IMG/VR virus record: IMGVR_UViG_3300032898_000490
Location: 1-33,271 of that record
DNA: 33,271 bases
Strand: one strand, 5' to 3'
DNA from: a virus
A model generated the notes under the pieces. The model was not told the DNA's origin, ran no database searches, and saw only the letters and a list, made by a program, of their open reading frames with translations. Shown here in pieces: positions 1-7,938 of this stretch; position 1 is the first letter of the stretch, and every line of letters begins with the position of its first letter. The position numbers were made by a program, and so were the translations under genes.

Positions 1-117
1 CGGCTGGCCATGGCCCGTGCCCGCGAAGAAGTCAGCCGCCAGGGGTGGATTGAGGACGTCAAGGATCGCCTCGGGCTCGTGACCATGGAGGAGGCCGGAA
101 GTCGTGAGCGAGGCTAG
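1..117 (+). CDS. 3' end of an unknown protein (partial)
   Basis: The plus frame is open from the window edge to a TAG at 115-117 and encodes a charged helical tail of 38 residues beginning RLAMARAREEVS. The codons have the G/C-rich third positions of the neighbours, and the end overlaps the GTG start of the next gene at 104, as in the rest of this cluster. Too little is present to name a family; the start lies outside the window. Confidence 0.5.
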   Translation, partial: RLAMARAREEVSRQGWIEDVKDRLGLVTMEEAGSRERG

Positions 118-331
118 CGAGGACGGGACCTGGGATCCGGAGTTCGCCGTCGACGTACCGCCGGGCGTGCTGGTCTGCAGCATCTGCCTGTTCGTCAGCG
201 AGAGCCCGCCGACGGCGGCGGTCACGGTGATCAACGGGCATGCCGTCTGCGAAAGCCACGCCACGGACGCGCAGGATTCCACGGAGCACTGGCGGATCAT
301 CGGGAAGATACGGCGGGAGGCCCGGACGTGA
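104..331 (+). CDS. small hypothetical protein with a CxxC pair
   Basis: This 75-residue protein starts at a GTG inside the end of the preceding reading frame and ends in a TGA overlapping the GTG of the next gene. It has an acidic N-terminus (SEASEDGTWDPEF), then a VCSIC pair and a later VCESH, which could form one zinc-binding site (C-x2-C...C-x2-H). It sits in a run of six tightly coupled small plus-strand genes. No family was recognised; the zinc-binding idea is inference. Confidence 0.6.
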   Translation: MSEASEDGTWDPEFAVDVPPGVLVCSICLFVSESPPTAAVTVINGHAVCESHATDAQDSTEHWRIIGKIRREART

Positions 332-834
332 CGATCCCCTACCACGTCGGTCCGGACTGCCAGTCGTCCGGCGAGCCGTTCCGTAATGCGCTGCCGCGTA
401 GTCCCCGGCAGGACGCCCAGTGCTGCAGCACCATCCCAGGATGGGAGGGCTTCATAGTCGATGAGGTCACGCTCGCCGATGAAGAGTGGGCTGAGGCCGC
501 TCGCCGGTGGCGCGAGAGTTACCGGTCGCGCGACATCCAGGTCTGGGTGCCCGAGCATGAGGACGGCCGCGAGGTCATCTGTGATGGCGGTCGCCCGCTG
601 TGGCCTGTGCGGTGGAGTGTCCTGCGGCACGGGACGTTCACCTACCGGGTCACGACCGCAGGACTGGAAGCTGAGTGGACCTGGCACGATCCGCCGACAC
701 CCAGGCTCTGCGTTGACGGCCGGGAGTACCGCCGACGGCAGAAGGCGAGAATGAAGAGGAGGCGACGGTTATGCCCGTCCTGCTGCGGAGCCGAAGCCCG
801 CTCAACGCGCCGGGCACGCCCATCCTGGTCGTGA
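328..834 (+). CDS. hypothetical protein, basic C-terminus
   Basis: This 168-residue protein begins at a GTG overlapping the previous stop. The middle (VDEVTLADEEWAEAARRW to about residue 135) has normal protein composition and ends with an Arg/Lys-rich stretch (REYRRRQKARMKRRRR) and a CPSCC motif. The last 20 residues overlap the next gene in another frame and look less protein-like. It resembles an accessory phage protein but matches no family I know. Confidence 0.6.
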   Translation: MTIPYHVGPDCQSSGEPFRNALPRSPRQDAQCCSTIPGWEGFIVDEVTLADEEWAEAARRWRESYRSRDIQVWVPEHEDGREVICDGGRPLWPVRWSVLRHGTFTYRVTTAGLEAEWTWHDPPTPRLCVDGREYRRRQKARMKRRRRLCPSCCGAEARSTRRARPSWS

Positions 835-980
835 CCCTCCGGCGGCGCCAGTGCGGCAACTGCAAGGGCCGCGCCCGCGTGACGCTGTGGTCGCCGTCAA
901 CGGCGCTCACGACCGCGTTCTCCGGCGACGGGAACGGCCAGTGCTGCATCCGCTGCACGCGGGGACTCCGGTCGCCGTGA
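771..980 (+). CDS. small Cys-rich protein (possible zinc ribbon)
   Basis: This 69-residue protein has CGNC in the middle and CCIRC near the C-terminus, a plausible four-cysteine zinc ribbon. Third codon positions are almost all G or C in this frame, supporting coding. It overlaps the tail of the preceding gene by 64 nt and its TGA overlaps the GTG of the next gene. Its target (DNA, RNA or protein) cannot be inferred. Confidence 0.55.
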   Translation: MPVLLRSRSPLNAPGTPILVVTLRRRQCGNCKGRARVTLWSPSTALTTAFSGDGNGQCCIRCTRGLRSP

Positions 981-1363
981 GCGACCGGCACATGCATGTC
1001 ACCGGCTACCTGTACGGCCAGGACCCGGCGTGCATCTTCCGCTTCATCGAGGCCGCCGCCAGGACCGGCCTGTTCCACGAGGTGATCCCTGTCCGCCGCG
1101 GCGACGGGAGCATCATCGCGGTCGCCTTCTACAGCAAGGACCTGGACGGCTTCAGCGACGAGCTTGAGATGCCCGGCATCGCGAGGCGCCTGTCCGGCAT
1201 CCTCGACCGGGACATCGAGATCGCCTCAGCGTGGGACAGCCCGCAGCCTGACCGTGAGCGCGAGCACGCGTGGCTCGTCAGGGGACGAGGCGCCGCGATA
1301 CAAGGCCAGGTCGTCGCCGATCACGGCGAGCTGGCATCCTCAGCGGAAACCGAGCGCTGGTGA
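977..1363 (+). CDS. hypothetical protein
   Basis: This 128-residue protein begins at a GTG overlapping the previous TGA. An in-frame extension upstream exists, but it is antisense-like in composition and overlaps the previous gene, so the GTG is preferred. The sequence (HMHVTGYLYGQDPACIFRF, then a run ending AVAFYSKDLDGFSDELEM) looks like a compact alpha/beta domain. It carries no motif I recognise. It is part of the coupled plus-strand cluster. Confidence 0.6.
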   Translation: MSDRHMHVTGYLYGQDPACIFRFIEAAARTGLFHEVIPVRRGDGSIIAVAFYSKDLDGFSDELEMPGIARRLSGILDRDIEIASAWDSPQPDREREHAWLVRGRGAAIQGQVVADHGELASSAETERW

Positions 1364-1581
1364 GCGCCGCCGGGCAGGCGGCATGGCCCTGGGGTGAGTG
1401 CCGCTGTCACGCGCACGGCATCGGCCACGCGCCGGCCGATCCGACTTCCGGGTTCTCTGCGCCTGCCGACCTGCCGGACAGTCCCGGCCAGTGGCGGGGC
1501 CGGGAGTGGCGCCATGTCCCGCTCTGCACTGACTGCATGCATAACGGCTGCGACGCTAACCGGCCGCTGCCCGCTCACTAG
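1360..1581 (+). CDS. small Cys/His-rich protein
   Basis: A 73-residue protein starting at a GTG that overlaps the previous TGA. It contains CRCHAHGIGH near the start and CTDCMHNGC near the end, a Cys/His set suited to metal binding. It is the last gene of the plus-strand cluster, and its stop overlaps by 4 nt the stop of the opposing basic protein gene. The two operons therefore converge with no room for a dedicated terminator. Confidence 0.55.
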   Translation: MSAAGQAAWPWGECRCHAHGIGHAPADPTSGFSAPADLPDSPGQWRGREWRHVPLCTDCMHNGCDANRPLPAH

Positions 1582-1871
1582 CCCCGGGTGCTGGTCAGCG
1601 CGAGGTTCAGCTTCGCCTTCTTCATCCTGACGACCTTCACCTTCCGTGCCTTGACGGCGCGGGCCTTCTTCATGACGGCCCCGTGCCCGGCTATCCTGCG
1701 CCGGCCATGGGCCTTGAACGCTGAGGCGTGCCGTCCCTTGTGGGCGCGGAACACGGCCGAGACGGTGCGTCCCTTGTGGGCCTTGAACGGAGTCGCCGTC
1801 CTCGCGGGCTTGCGCGGCGCGGCTGCCTTCGGCTTCCGGCGCTTCCTCGGCCGGTACGCCTTCCGCCTCAT
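1578..1871 (-). CDS. Lys/Arg-rich protein with AHKGR repeats
   Basis: This 97-residue protein is overwhelmingly basic. It has three tandem copies of a motif like FKAHKGR(T/H)xSA (FKAHKGRTVSAV, FRAHKGRHASA, FKAHGRRRIAG), followed by a run of KARKVKVVRMKKAK. At DNA level a 12-bp block (gtcccttgtggg) is repeated. The start at 1871 was chosen because its ATG overlaps the TGA of the head-tail adaptor. It resembles histone H1/HU-tail type low-complexity DNA-binding sequences. It is the last gene of the head operon, so binding packaged DNA or closing the neck is possible, but both are inference. Confidence 0.65.
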   Translation of the reverse strand: MRRKAYRPRKRRKPKAAAPRKPARTATPFKAHKGRTVSAVFRAHKGRHASAFKAHGRRRIAGHGAVMKKARAVKARKVKVVRMKKAKLNLALTSTRG

Positions 1872-2536
1872 CCGCGCATCCACGGCTCGAGCCACATCAG
1901 GGCGTCGTTGTGGAGCTGGTCAGGGTCGTGGTCGTTCGCGTCCGGGTTCAGCTCCCGCACCGCGAGGTAGGCGCTCATGAACTTGCAGGCCCGCACCAGC
2001 GACGCCGGGGTCGCCACCGTGTACCCGCCGCTGTAGGTGATCATCGTCCGCGAGCCGACGGGAATGAACTGCCCGAGCTGGAACCACACGTGACCGGTGT
2101 CCGGCTCCGGGCCGGACAGGATCTGCGCATTCGACAGCTGCTCAGTGCCGCCGTAGGACCGGACGATCGTCACCGACACGTCCGTGTACTGCCACATGTC
2201 CTGGTAGCGGGGCGCGAACTCGCTCACCCACGCGTGCCGCACCAGCGACGACGCCCCCAGGGCCTGCGCGTAGGAGGCCGACAGGGTCGACCGGACGTCC
2301 ATCGGCAGGTTCGCCGAGTCGGTGTACTCGTCCGGGTCGATGCCCTCAGCCCTGCTGTACTCCGTCAGGCCCGTGAACGCGGTGAGCCGCCGCTGCGTCA
2401 CGTCCTCGCACCGCCGCGTCCCCTCAGCCAGCAGGTCATACAGGGCCTGGTCGGTATAGTCCCTCACCAGGTCGCCGAGGGCGCCTTCCTGGAACTGCGC
2501 GGGCGAGCAGAGGGGAACCGGGGAGTCTGCCGCCAT
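1868..2536 (-). CDS. head-tail adaptor (gp6/connector-like)
   Basis: A 222-residue protein with the pattern of phage head-tail connector proteins. An N-terminal helical part (LVRDYTDQALYDLLAEGTRRCEDVTQRRL) is followed by a beta-rich middle (YTDVSVTIVRSYGG, GHVWFQLGQFIPVGS) and a final helix-rich part with ITYSGGYTVATPASLVRACKFMSAYLAVREL. The ITYSGGY...P..lv.A...... pattern is typical of adaptors that assemble on the portal. It lies downstream of the capsid gene, the expected position. Normally tail completion and tail tube genes would follow; here only the basic protein does. Confidence 0.75.
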   Translation of the reverse strand: MAADSPVPLCSPAQFQEGALGDLVRDYTDQALYDLLAEGTRRCEDVTQRRLTAFTGLTEYSRAEGIDPDEYTDSANLPMDVRSTLSASYAQALGASSLVRHAWVSEFAPRYQDMWQYTDVSVTIVRSYGGTEQLSNAQILSGPEPDTGHVWFQLGQFIPVGSRTMITYSGGYTVATPASLVRACKFMSAYLAVRELNPDANDHDPDQLHNDALMWLEPWMRG

Positions 2537-2587
2537 CAGCCCTCCCGTGTATGCGAATGACGGCGTGGAGGGCAGCGCTGCTAGCGG

Positions 2588-3052
2588 TTACGCCCTGGCC
2601 GTGCCGCGGGTCCTTGAGCGGGACGGCTTCGCGGCCTCGGCCGCCTCGCCATCTGCGGCGACCGGACCACGGCCGGGTTCTCCGTCGCCACCCTCGGCCT
2701 TAGCGGCCGGCTCAGGCTCCGGCTCCGGTGCTTCCGCTACCGAGTAGCCGGCACCCCTGATTGACAGCAGGTCGGCTCCCAGCTCGGGAGGAACCTCAGT
2801 GACCGACCCGTCCTCAGGCCACGCGTACACCTCCTTGCGGAAGGTGAGCTCCGTGCCGCCCTGTTCCTTGCGCAGCCACATCGGGCCGCCTCCTTGATCT
2901 CGTGGTGGCCCTGCCGCGGTGAAGCCGCCGACGCCGAGCAGGTGCGCGCCGACATGATCCGGGACCTCCGCCGGCGCCCCGGTGAACGGGAAGTTATGCA
3001 CGCCGCCCGTGTGAGCGACCATCCGGCCCGGCTGATCACTGGACACCAGCAT
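2588..3052 (-). CDS. neck-region small protein, possible in-frame double gene
   Basis: The reading frame gives 154 residues. Two short segments resemble each other: PAEVPDHVGAHLLGVGGF in the first third and TEVPPELGADLLSIRGAGY later, like the C-termini of small actinophage proteins found after the capsid gene. An internal ATG at 2881 is preceded by a near-perfect ribosome site (aaggagg, 6-nt spacing) and would give a 97-residue protein, MWLRKEQGGTEL onwards. So this may be two genes that lost a stop between them. The tail is an acidic, Ala/Pro/Glu-rich linker ending in a basic patch (SRSRTRGTARA). Function unknown; the position suggests head completion. Confidence 0.6.
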   Translation of the reverse strand: MLVSSDQPGRMVAHTGGVHNFPFTGAPAEVPDHVGAHLLGVGGFTAAGPPRDQGGGPMWLRKEQGGTELTFRKEVYAWPEDGSVTEVPPELGADLLSIRGAGYSVAEAPEPEPEPAAKAEGGDGEPGRGPVAADGEAAEAAKPSRSRTRGTARA

Positions 3053-3071
3053 CGGCGCGCACCGCCTTCAG

Positions 3072-4301
3072 TCAGGCCGCCTTGCCGCCCGCACGCTTGC
3101 GACGCTCGTAGTCCCGCTGCCGTTCACGCTGGCACTCACGGCACTTCCGGCCGCCGTCCGCGCGGACGATCAGGTTGTCGCCCTCGTACGGGTGGCCTTG
3201 CGGGCAGTGAGTCTTCGACCCTCTGGGCTTTCCCTTATTCGGGTTCGGGACTGCCTCGCCGTCCCGCCTGCGCCGCTGGTACTCCGCCGTGCAGGTGCGG
3301 CAGAACTTCCGGCCGTCCGGGCCCGTGTACAAGTTGTCGCCGGCCAACTCGTGGCCGTGCTTGCAGTGCGTCCGCGGGGGCTTCGGTGGCCGGGCCGCCT
3401 TCCGCTTGGCTTCGTGCCGGCGGTTGCGCTCACGGGAGCACTCACGGCACTTCTCAAGCCCGGACGGGGTCACGTACAGGTTCTCCGGCGTCCAGGGGTG
3501 GCCGTTCTTGCAAGTCTCACGGGGTGGCTTGGGGAGCTTTGCCGGCCGCGCCGCCTTCTGCTCATAGTAGGCGGCGAGCGTCTTGGCGTTGTGGCAGCTC
3601 CGGCACGCCTTACCGCCGCTCGGGCTGACGTAGACGTTCTCCTCGCTCCATGGATGGCCGTGGGCGCACGTCTCCCGCTCAGGCTTCGGCCCTTGCTCTG
3701 CTTTGCGCTTCTCGCGGGACCGGCGGCACTTGTCCCGCTCGCACTGGCGGCACACCTGCCGTCCGTTACGAACGACCCCGAACTCGGCCCACGAGTGCCC
3801 GTTCGCGCACCACTCGCGAGGCGGTTTCGCGACGATGGGGCTCTCGGCCCGCAGTCGTTCCCGCCGCCTGGCCATCTGCTCACGGGCGCACGCCCGGCAG
3901 ACGCGGCGACCGTCCCCGGCGATCCGGAGGTTGTCCCCGGCGAATGGATGACCCTGGGCGCAGTGCGTCTTCGCGCGCTGCGCTGCCGCACCGTTCTCCC
4001 ATGCCTTCGCGCGCCGCAGGTTCTCGGCGAGCGAGATCGCTTCCAGGTGCTGCGGCCGGACGCACGCCCGTACCGTGCACAGGTGGTCGATCGTGAGCCC
4101 ATCAGGAATCGGGCCGACGAAGATCTCGTATGAGGCCCGGTGCGCGAGCCTCATCTTGCCGTCTAGGTAGAACTGCCCGTATCCGCCGGTGCTCGGCGTC
4201 GGCTTCCACATCCAGCACGGGCCCAGCTCGGGCTTCCCTGGCGGGAGGGGGCCGTTCTCGTTGACCTTGCTGAGAAATCGCGCAAGGGTACGCTCGTTCA
4301 C
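3072..4301 (-). CDS. HNH endonuclease with six C-terminal zinc modules
   Basis: This 409-residue protein has an N-terminal HNH-type nuclease domain: CWMW at 29-32, AHRASYE at 53-59, GLTIDHLC at 68-75, ACVRPQHLEAIS at 79-90. The usual Asn of the VNPxHLE motif is Arg here (VRPQHLE). Six tandem modules follow, each with C-x3-H (CxxGH), then about 17 residues and C-x2-C (cysteines near 114/135/138, 165/184/187, 212/233/236, 264/285/288, 313/334/337 and 366/387/390), joined by basic Lys/Arg/Pro linkers. The array probably reads DNA as a zinc-module string. It lies between capsid and neck genes, like a free-standing homing endonuclease. It could instead act in packaging, since HNH proteins assist some terminases. 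Confidence 0.8.
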   Translation of the reverse strand: MNERTLARFLSKVNENGPLPPGKPELGPCWMWKPTPSTGGYGQFYLDGKMRLAHRASYEIFVGPIPDGLTIDHLCTVRACVRPQHLEAISLAENLRRAKAWENGAAAQRAKTHCAQGHPFAGDNLRIAGDGRRVCRACAREQMARRRERLRAESPIVAKPPREWCANGHSWAEFGVVRNGRQVCRQCERDKCRRSREKRKAEQGPKPERETCAHGHPWSEENVYVSPSGGKACRSCHNAKTLAAYYEQKAARPAKLPKPPRETCKNGHPWTPENLYVTPSGLEKCRECSRERNRRHEAKRKAARPPKPPRTHCKHGHELAGDNLYTGPDGRKFCRTCTAEYQRRRRDGEAVPNPNKGKPRGSKTHCPQGHPYEGDNLIVRADGGRKCRECQRERQRDYERRKRAGGKAA

Positions 4302-4335
4302 GTCGGACCTCTGGTTCTAGCTGCAGGTTCGGCAT

Positions 4336-4369
4336 GGCCCCGGCAGGTGGTGGCACACTTGCCGGGGCC
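4336..4369. terminator. 10-bp perfect hairpin after the capsid gene
   Basis: ggccccggca at 4336-4345 and tgccggggcc at 4360-4369 form a perfect 10-bp stem with a 14-nt loop, between the capsid stop (4441) and the HNH start (4301). No U-run follows on the minus strand; on the plus strand a weak T-rich stretch follows. It could attenuate minus-strand transcription into the HNH gene or protect the capsid mRNA 3' end. Confidence 0.45.
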
Positions 4370-4440
4370 GCTTTGTCTCTGTTAGCTTACCACCTCTCGT
4401 GGTTTACTGAGAGCCAGAAGATCCATCTTAAAAGCCCTGC

Positions 4441-5817
4441 TCACACGCTAACAGCTACCCTATATGCCCGGCCTAGGAATTTAGGGGCCCGGACCGCGAG
4501 CGTGGTGTCACCGATCATTGCGTACGGCAACGTGTCCGGCTGCGCCGTAGTGGGGTAGAGGTCCAGCGGCTTGGCCTCGCGGACATAGGGGCGGCAGACG
4601 TTCCCGCGGTCCCGGCTGATCAGGTAGAGGTTCTCCTGGCCGGCCGCGGGCGGGAGCATCGCCGTGTTGGTGCCGTAGTACTGGGCCGGCAGCACTCCGG
4701 GGACGATGGTGCCGCTGGACTGCTGCGGGATGAGCGCGGTGCCGGTGTCGACGATCTGGTTGGCGATGACCTGGGTGACGCCGTCGGCGGCCAGGCCGAC
4801 AGTGGAGTCGACGTAGCCGAGAAACGTCTCGGACCCGGATGCCCCGTTCGCGGCGGTGCGCCACACCTTGTACAGCTGCGGGGCGAGGCCGTCCTCGCCG
4901 CTGGGCGGCGTGAAGGACAGGACGACGTTGTTGCCGGTGGTGACGGCCTGGCTGACTTCCTGGGACGGGGCGATCTCGCCCTGCCGCGCAATGATGGCGC
5001 TGACCGTGTACTTGTACGTCCCGTTCAGGGTCGCGGACCCGTTGGACGCGGTGGTGGAGGTGACGGTACCGACGTTGTAGCCGCGCATCTGCACGAACGA
5101 GGACTTCACGATCGGCACGTTGCGGTAGGTCGGGCAGATCAGCCCGGGGGCGACCTCGACCTTGTCGTTGAACCGCTGCTGCCCGCTGAACAGCTGCGCG
5201 ATCTTGCTGTTCATCGTGGACGACCCGATGATCATCCACGTCTCGTCGTCGACAGGCTGGGAGGCGTTCGACTCGACCATGTCGATCAGCTCGTCGAGGG
5301 TGGCCTGGGTGAGGGTGTTGCCGGCCTTGTCGATGACGTTCTGGGTGCCGCCAGAGAACACGTTGATCTGCGTGTCGAGGCCATCGAACTGGGGCTGCGC
5401 CCCGTTTAGGGTGGCGGCGGCGTTGCCCCAGCCGATGAACGTCTCGATGTCCCAGTAGTAGCCCTTGATGGACCCCTGGATTTCTGTCTGCCGCAGGTCG
5501 CCGATGAGCTGGCGGGTGACCTCCTGCGCGTAGCCGCTCACCGAGCCGACGCTTTCCACGTGCTTCATCTGGAACTGGTTCTGCACGTACGTCGAGCTGG
5601 TGACCGGGCGGGCTCCGCCGTCCGGGACCGCGCCACCGCTGGGAACCGCAGTGCGCTGGTTGAAGTAGTAGATGTCGGTGTTCCACGGCTGCATCGGGAT
5701 GGCCCGGCACAGGGGGGCATAGCGGCGCTGGTATTCCACCAGTACCGGGTCGATGATCTTGGGTACGAGGGCGCTGGCGCCTGCAGCGGTTAGCGCCTCT
5801 CTCAGTTCGGACGGCAT
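4441..5817 (-). CDS. major capsid protein with inserted Ig-like domain
   Basis: This 458-residue protein is read as an HK97-fold major capsid protein. An N-terminal helix/arm (MPSELREALTAAGASALVPK) is followed by a long strand and spine region (PVTSSTYVQNQFQMKH, then VTRQLIGDLRQTEIQ), and a C-terminal P/A-domain ending MIGDTTLAVRAPKFLGRAYR. Residues about 250-360 form an extra beta-rich segment (NGTYKYTVSAIIARQGE, NNVVLSFTPPSGED, YKVWRTA) that looks like an Ig/FN3-type surface domain inserted in the fold. The ATG at 5817 was chosen for its GAGAGGAGG ribosome site; a further 20 residues are open upstream. It follows the protease/scaffold gene, the classical order. Confidence 0.85.
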   Translation of the reverse strand: MPSELREALTAAGASALVPKIIDPVLVEYQRRYAPLCRAIPMQPWNTDIYYFNQRTAVPSGGAVPDGGARPVTSSTYVQNQFQMKHVESVGSVSGYAQEVTRQLIGDLRQTEIQGSIKGYYWDIETFIGWGNAAATLNGAQPQFDGLDTQINVFSGGTQNVIDKAGNTLTQATLDELIDMVESNASQPVDDETWMIIGSSTMNSKIAQLFSGQQRFNDKVEVAPGLICPTYRNVPIVKSSFVQMRGYNVGTVTSTTASNGSATLNGTYKYTVSAIIARQGEIAPSQEVSQAVTTGNNVVLSFTPPSGEDGLAPQLYKVWRTAANGASGSETFLGYVDSTVGLAADGVTQVIANQIVDTGTALIPQQSSGTIVPGVLPAQYYGTNTAMLPPAAGQENLYLISRDRGNVCRPYVREAKPLDLYPTTAQPDTLPYAMIGDTTLAVRAPKFLGRAYRVAVSV

Positions 5818-5956
5818 TAAGGGCCGCCTCCTCTCGGATGAGTGAAGGTCGGCCATCGCTGCCAGGCGCGGCACCAGCCGGGACGGCTGGCGGCCAGGGT
5901 TCAGTTGCGTTTCGGGTGGTCCCGGGGCCAGGGCAGTGCCCCGGGACCGGGAAGGG

Positions 5957-7909
5957 TCAGCCGATCAGGTCGGCCCGGTCCTTCAGGACGTGCCGGACCA
6001 GCACCGGGTTCGCGTACTGCTCCAGTTCCTCGCCGGTGAACTCGTGCAGCGGCTTGTCCGGCCACTCCATGGGCAGGCCGAAGCGGTTCATGCCCGGCTC
6101 GCCCCCGACCTTGACGCCGGAATGCTCGTTGACCTCGCCGGACGGGGAAAGTCCCTTGCGGCCCGGCCCCCCGCCCTGCTCGGTGATCTTCTGCCGCTCG
6201 ATGACCATCTGCGCCTCGACGATCCTGGCGATGCGCTGGTCCTCGGTCTCCGTGACCGGGGCCGGCGTGAGGGCGGCGACCTTCTCGGCGACGATCCGGG
6301 CGATCCGCTCGTCTTCCGTCTCGGTGACGGCCGCGGCGGCAGGCGCCGCGGACTCGGCGGGAGCGGCTACGGCGCCCCTCTTCGCGGCCTTGCGGGCCCG
6401 GCGGGCCGCCTCGGCCCGCTCCAGGGCAGAGGCGATCATGCCGTCCACGTCGGCCTGGGTGAAGGTGGCGGCCGGTGCCTGCGCGACCGCCTCCGTGGTG
6501 GTGGTGCTCTCGCTCACGGGAGCCTCCGTTTCCTCTTGGCGCTCGGCAGCCGCTGGGGGTGCCGGTTCCTCCTTGTCGGTTGCCGCCTCGGTGACGGCAG
6601 GTGCGGATGCCCTCATCTCCGCGATGACGGCATCCGGGTCTTCTGCGGACTCCCCCCGGAACGCCGCGGCGAGCCGGGACACGAGGGAGTCAATGGCGTC
6701 GCCGCTAGTGACCTGGGCCGCGTCGTCATCGGTGTCCTCGGCATCGGCGCCAGCGACGTCAATGTCGGCGTCCATGTCCGGGTCGAGGGACATCAGCGCC
6801 AGCGACGCGCCCTTGCAGGCCTGGGCGAGGATCACGCACAGGTCGGCCGGGTCCAGCTGGTAGGAGCAGATCGTGACCGTGGTCGGCCCGTTCGTCGCGG
6901 ACAGGCTGTAGGACCCGGCGCACTCCGGGTCCATGCCCGCGTACTCGGCGATCGCCTCGGTGATCTCGACGGCCGGGTCGACGCACCAGCCCTCGGCCGC
7001 AGGGGTGATCCCGAACTTCTTCAGCGCCGCCCGGATGCGATTCTTGACCCGCTTGAGCTGTGCCGCGCTGTAGAACTTCTGGTTGGCCGGCTTGTTGATG
7101 TAGCTCCAGGCACTCTTGGCGTGCGCGGCGGTAGAAAGGTCGTACCTCTGCTTGTTGTCCGACTGGTAGCCAGGATCTGCAAAGGGCCTGCCCGAGTCGT
7201 CCTTCAGGCCAGAGTCCCGCTTGGACAGCGGAGGCGTCCCCGCCTCGAGCACGGCGCCCGGGGTGCCGAGCATACCGCGCAGCGCCTCCCGGATGCCCTC
7301 CGGCACGGCCGGGACGGCCGGGATCGCCGGGGAGGGCGGGGTGGCCTCCTCAGAGATGACGGTTTCCAACAGCGCCTCCGGTGCCGATTCCGAGATAGTG
7401 AAGGTCTCGCCGGTCTCGCCGTCACCGGCGTCCGCGTAGCGGAAGGAGTCGACCCCGGCGTCATCGACGCCCGGCTCGCTCGTCCAGTCCAGGCGCCCGA
7501 TCTCAAGGTCGCTTCCGGCTTCCACGAGGCCCCCGTCAGGGCCGCGCTCGCGGCGGGACCCGCCGACCCAGTTGCCGCGGATCGAGACGCCGCGCAGGAA
7601 CGCCGGCTCCTCGCCCTCGGGGTTCACCAGGCTGGCGATGTCCCGTCCCGTGCCCGTGTCGGCGATCGCGGCGACGTAACGGGCAGAGCCGTCGTCTTCC
7701 TGCCAGATCCTCGTGACCCTGCCGACGAGTTCCCGGGTGTTGGTGGTCTCGTGGCGGGTGTACATGCCGATCGGGCGCCTGCCCTCGGCGATGCGCTGCT
7801 GCGCCCGCTTGACTGCCCGGCTGATGGTCTCGCGGGTGTACAGCCTGTTGTTCCGGGAGACGCCCGGCGCGAGCGCTACCCCGGAGACGTAGGCGAGTGC
7901 CCTGGCCAA
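5957..7909 (-). CDS. capsid maturation protease with scaffold-like C-terminus
   Basis: This 650-residue protein begins like phage prohead proteases of the capsid-assembly type: GVALAPGVSRNNRLYTRE at about 9-26, MYTRHETTNTRELVGRVTRI and FLRGVSIRGNW further on. Around residues 275-325 lies a small domain, AAHAKSAWSYINKPANQ to NRIRAALKKFG, common in actinophage proteases (I believe the DUF6582 type). The rest is acidic, Ala/Glu/Pro-rich, and includes a coiled-coil repeat (TETEDERIARIVAEKV and TETEDQRIARIVEAQM), as expected of a scaffold built onto the protease. It would cleave itself and the capsid protein during head maturation. It lies immediately upstream of the capsid gene. Confidence 0.8.
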   Translation of the reverse strand: MARALAYVSGVALAPGVSRNNRLYTRETISRAVKRAQQRIAEGRRPIGMYTRHETTNTRELVGRVTRIWQEDDGSARYVAAIADTGTGRDIASLVNPEGEEPAFLRGVSIRGNWVGGSRRERGPDGGLVEAGSDLEIGRLDWTSEPGVDDAGVDSFRYADAGDGETGETFTISESAPEALLETVISEEATPPSPAIPAVPAVPEGIREALRGMLGTPGAVLEAGTPPLSKRDSGLKDDSGRPFADPGYQSDNKQRYDLSTAAHAKSAWSYINKPANQKFYSAAQLKRVKNRIRAALKKFGITPAAEGWCVDPAVEITEAIAEYAGMDPECAGSYSLSATNGPTTVTICSYQLDPADLCVILAQACKGASLALMSLDPDMDADIDVAGADAEDTDDDAAQVTSGDAIDSLVSRLAAAFRGESAEDPDAVIAEMRASAPAVTEAATDKEEPAPPAAAERQEETEAPVSESTTTTEAVAQAPAATFTQADVDGMIASALERAEAARRARKAAKRGAVAAPAESAAPAAAAVTETEDERIARIVAEKVAALTPAPVTETEDQRIARIVEAQMVIERQKITEQGGGPGRKGLSPSGEVNEHSGVKVGGEPGMNRFGLPMEWPDKPLHEFTGEELEQYANPVLVRHVLKDRADLIG

Positions 7910-7938
7910 CGCGGCCTCCCTTCAGTGCTGGTAACGGG

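Noticed and set aside
3192-4133. Plus-strand frame of 313 aa across the HNH gene
   Set aside because: Low-complexity shadow of the Cys/His repeat gene; the minus frame has regular zinc modules and an HNH motif.
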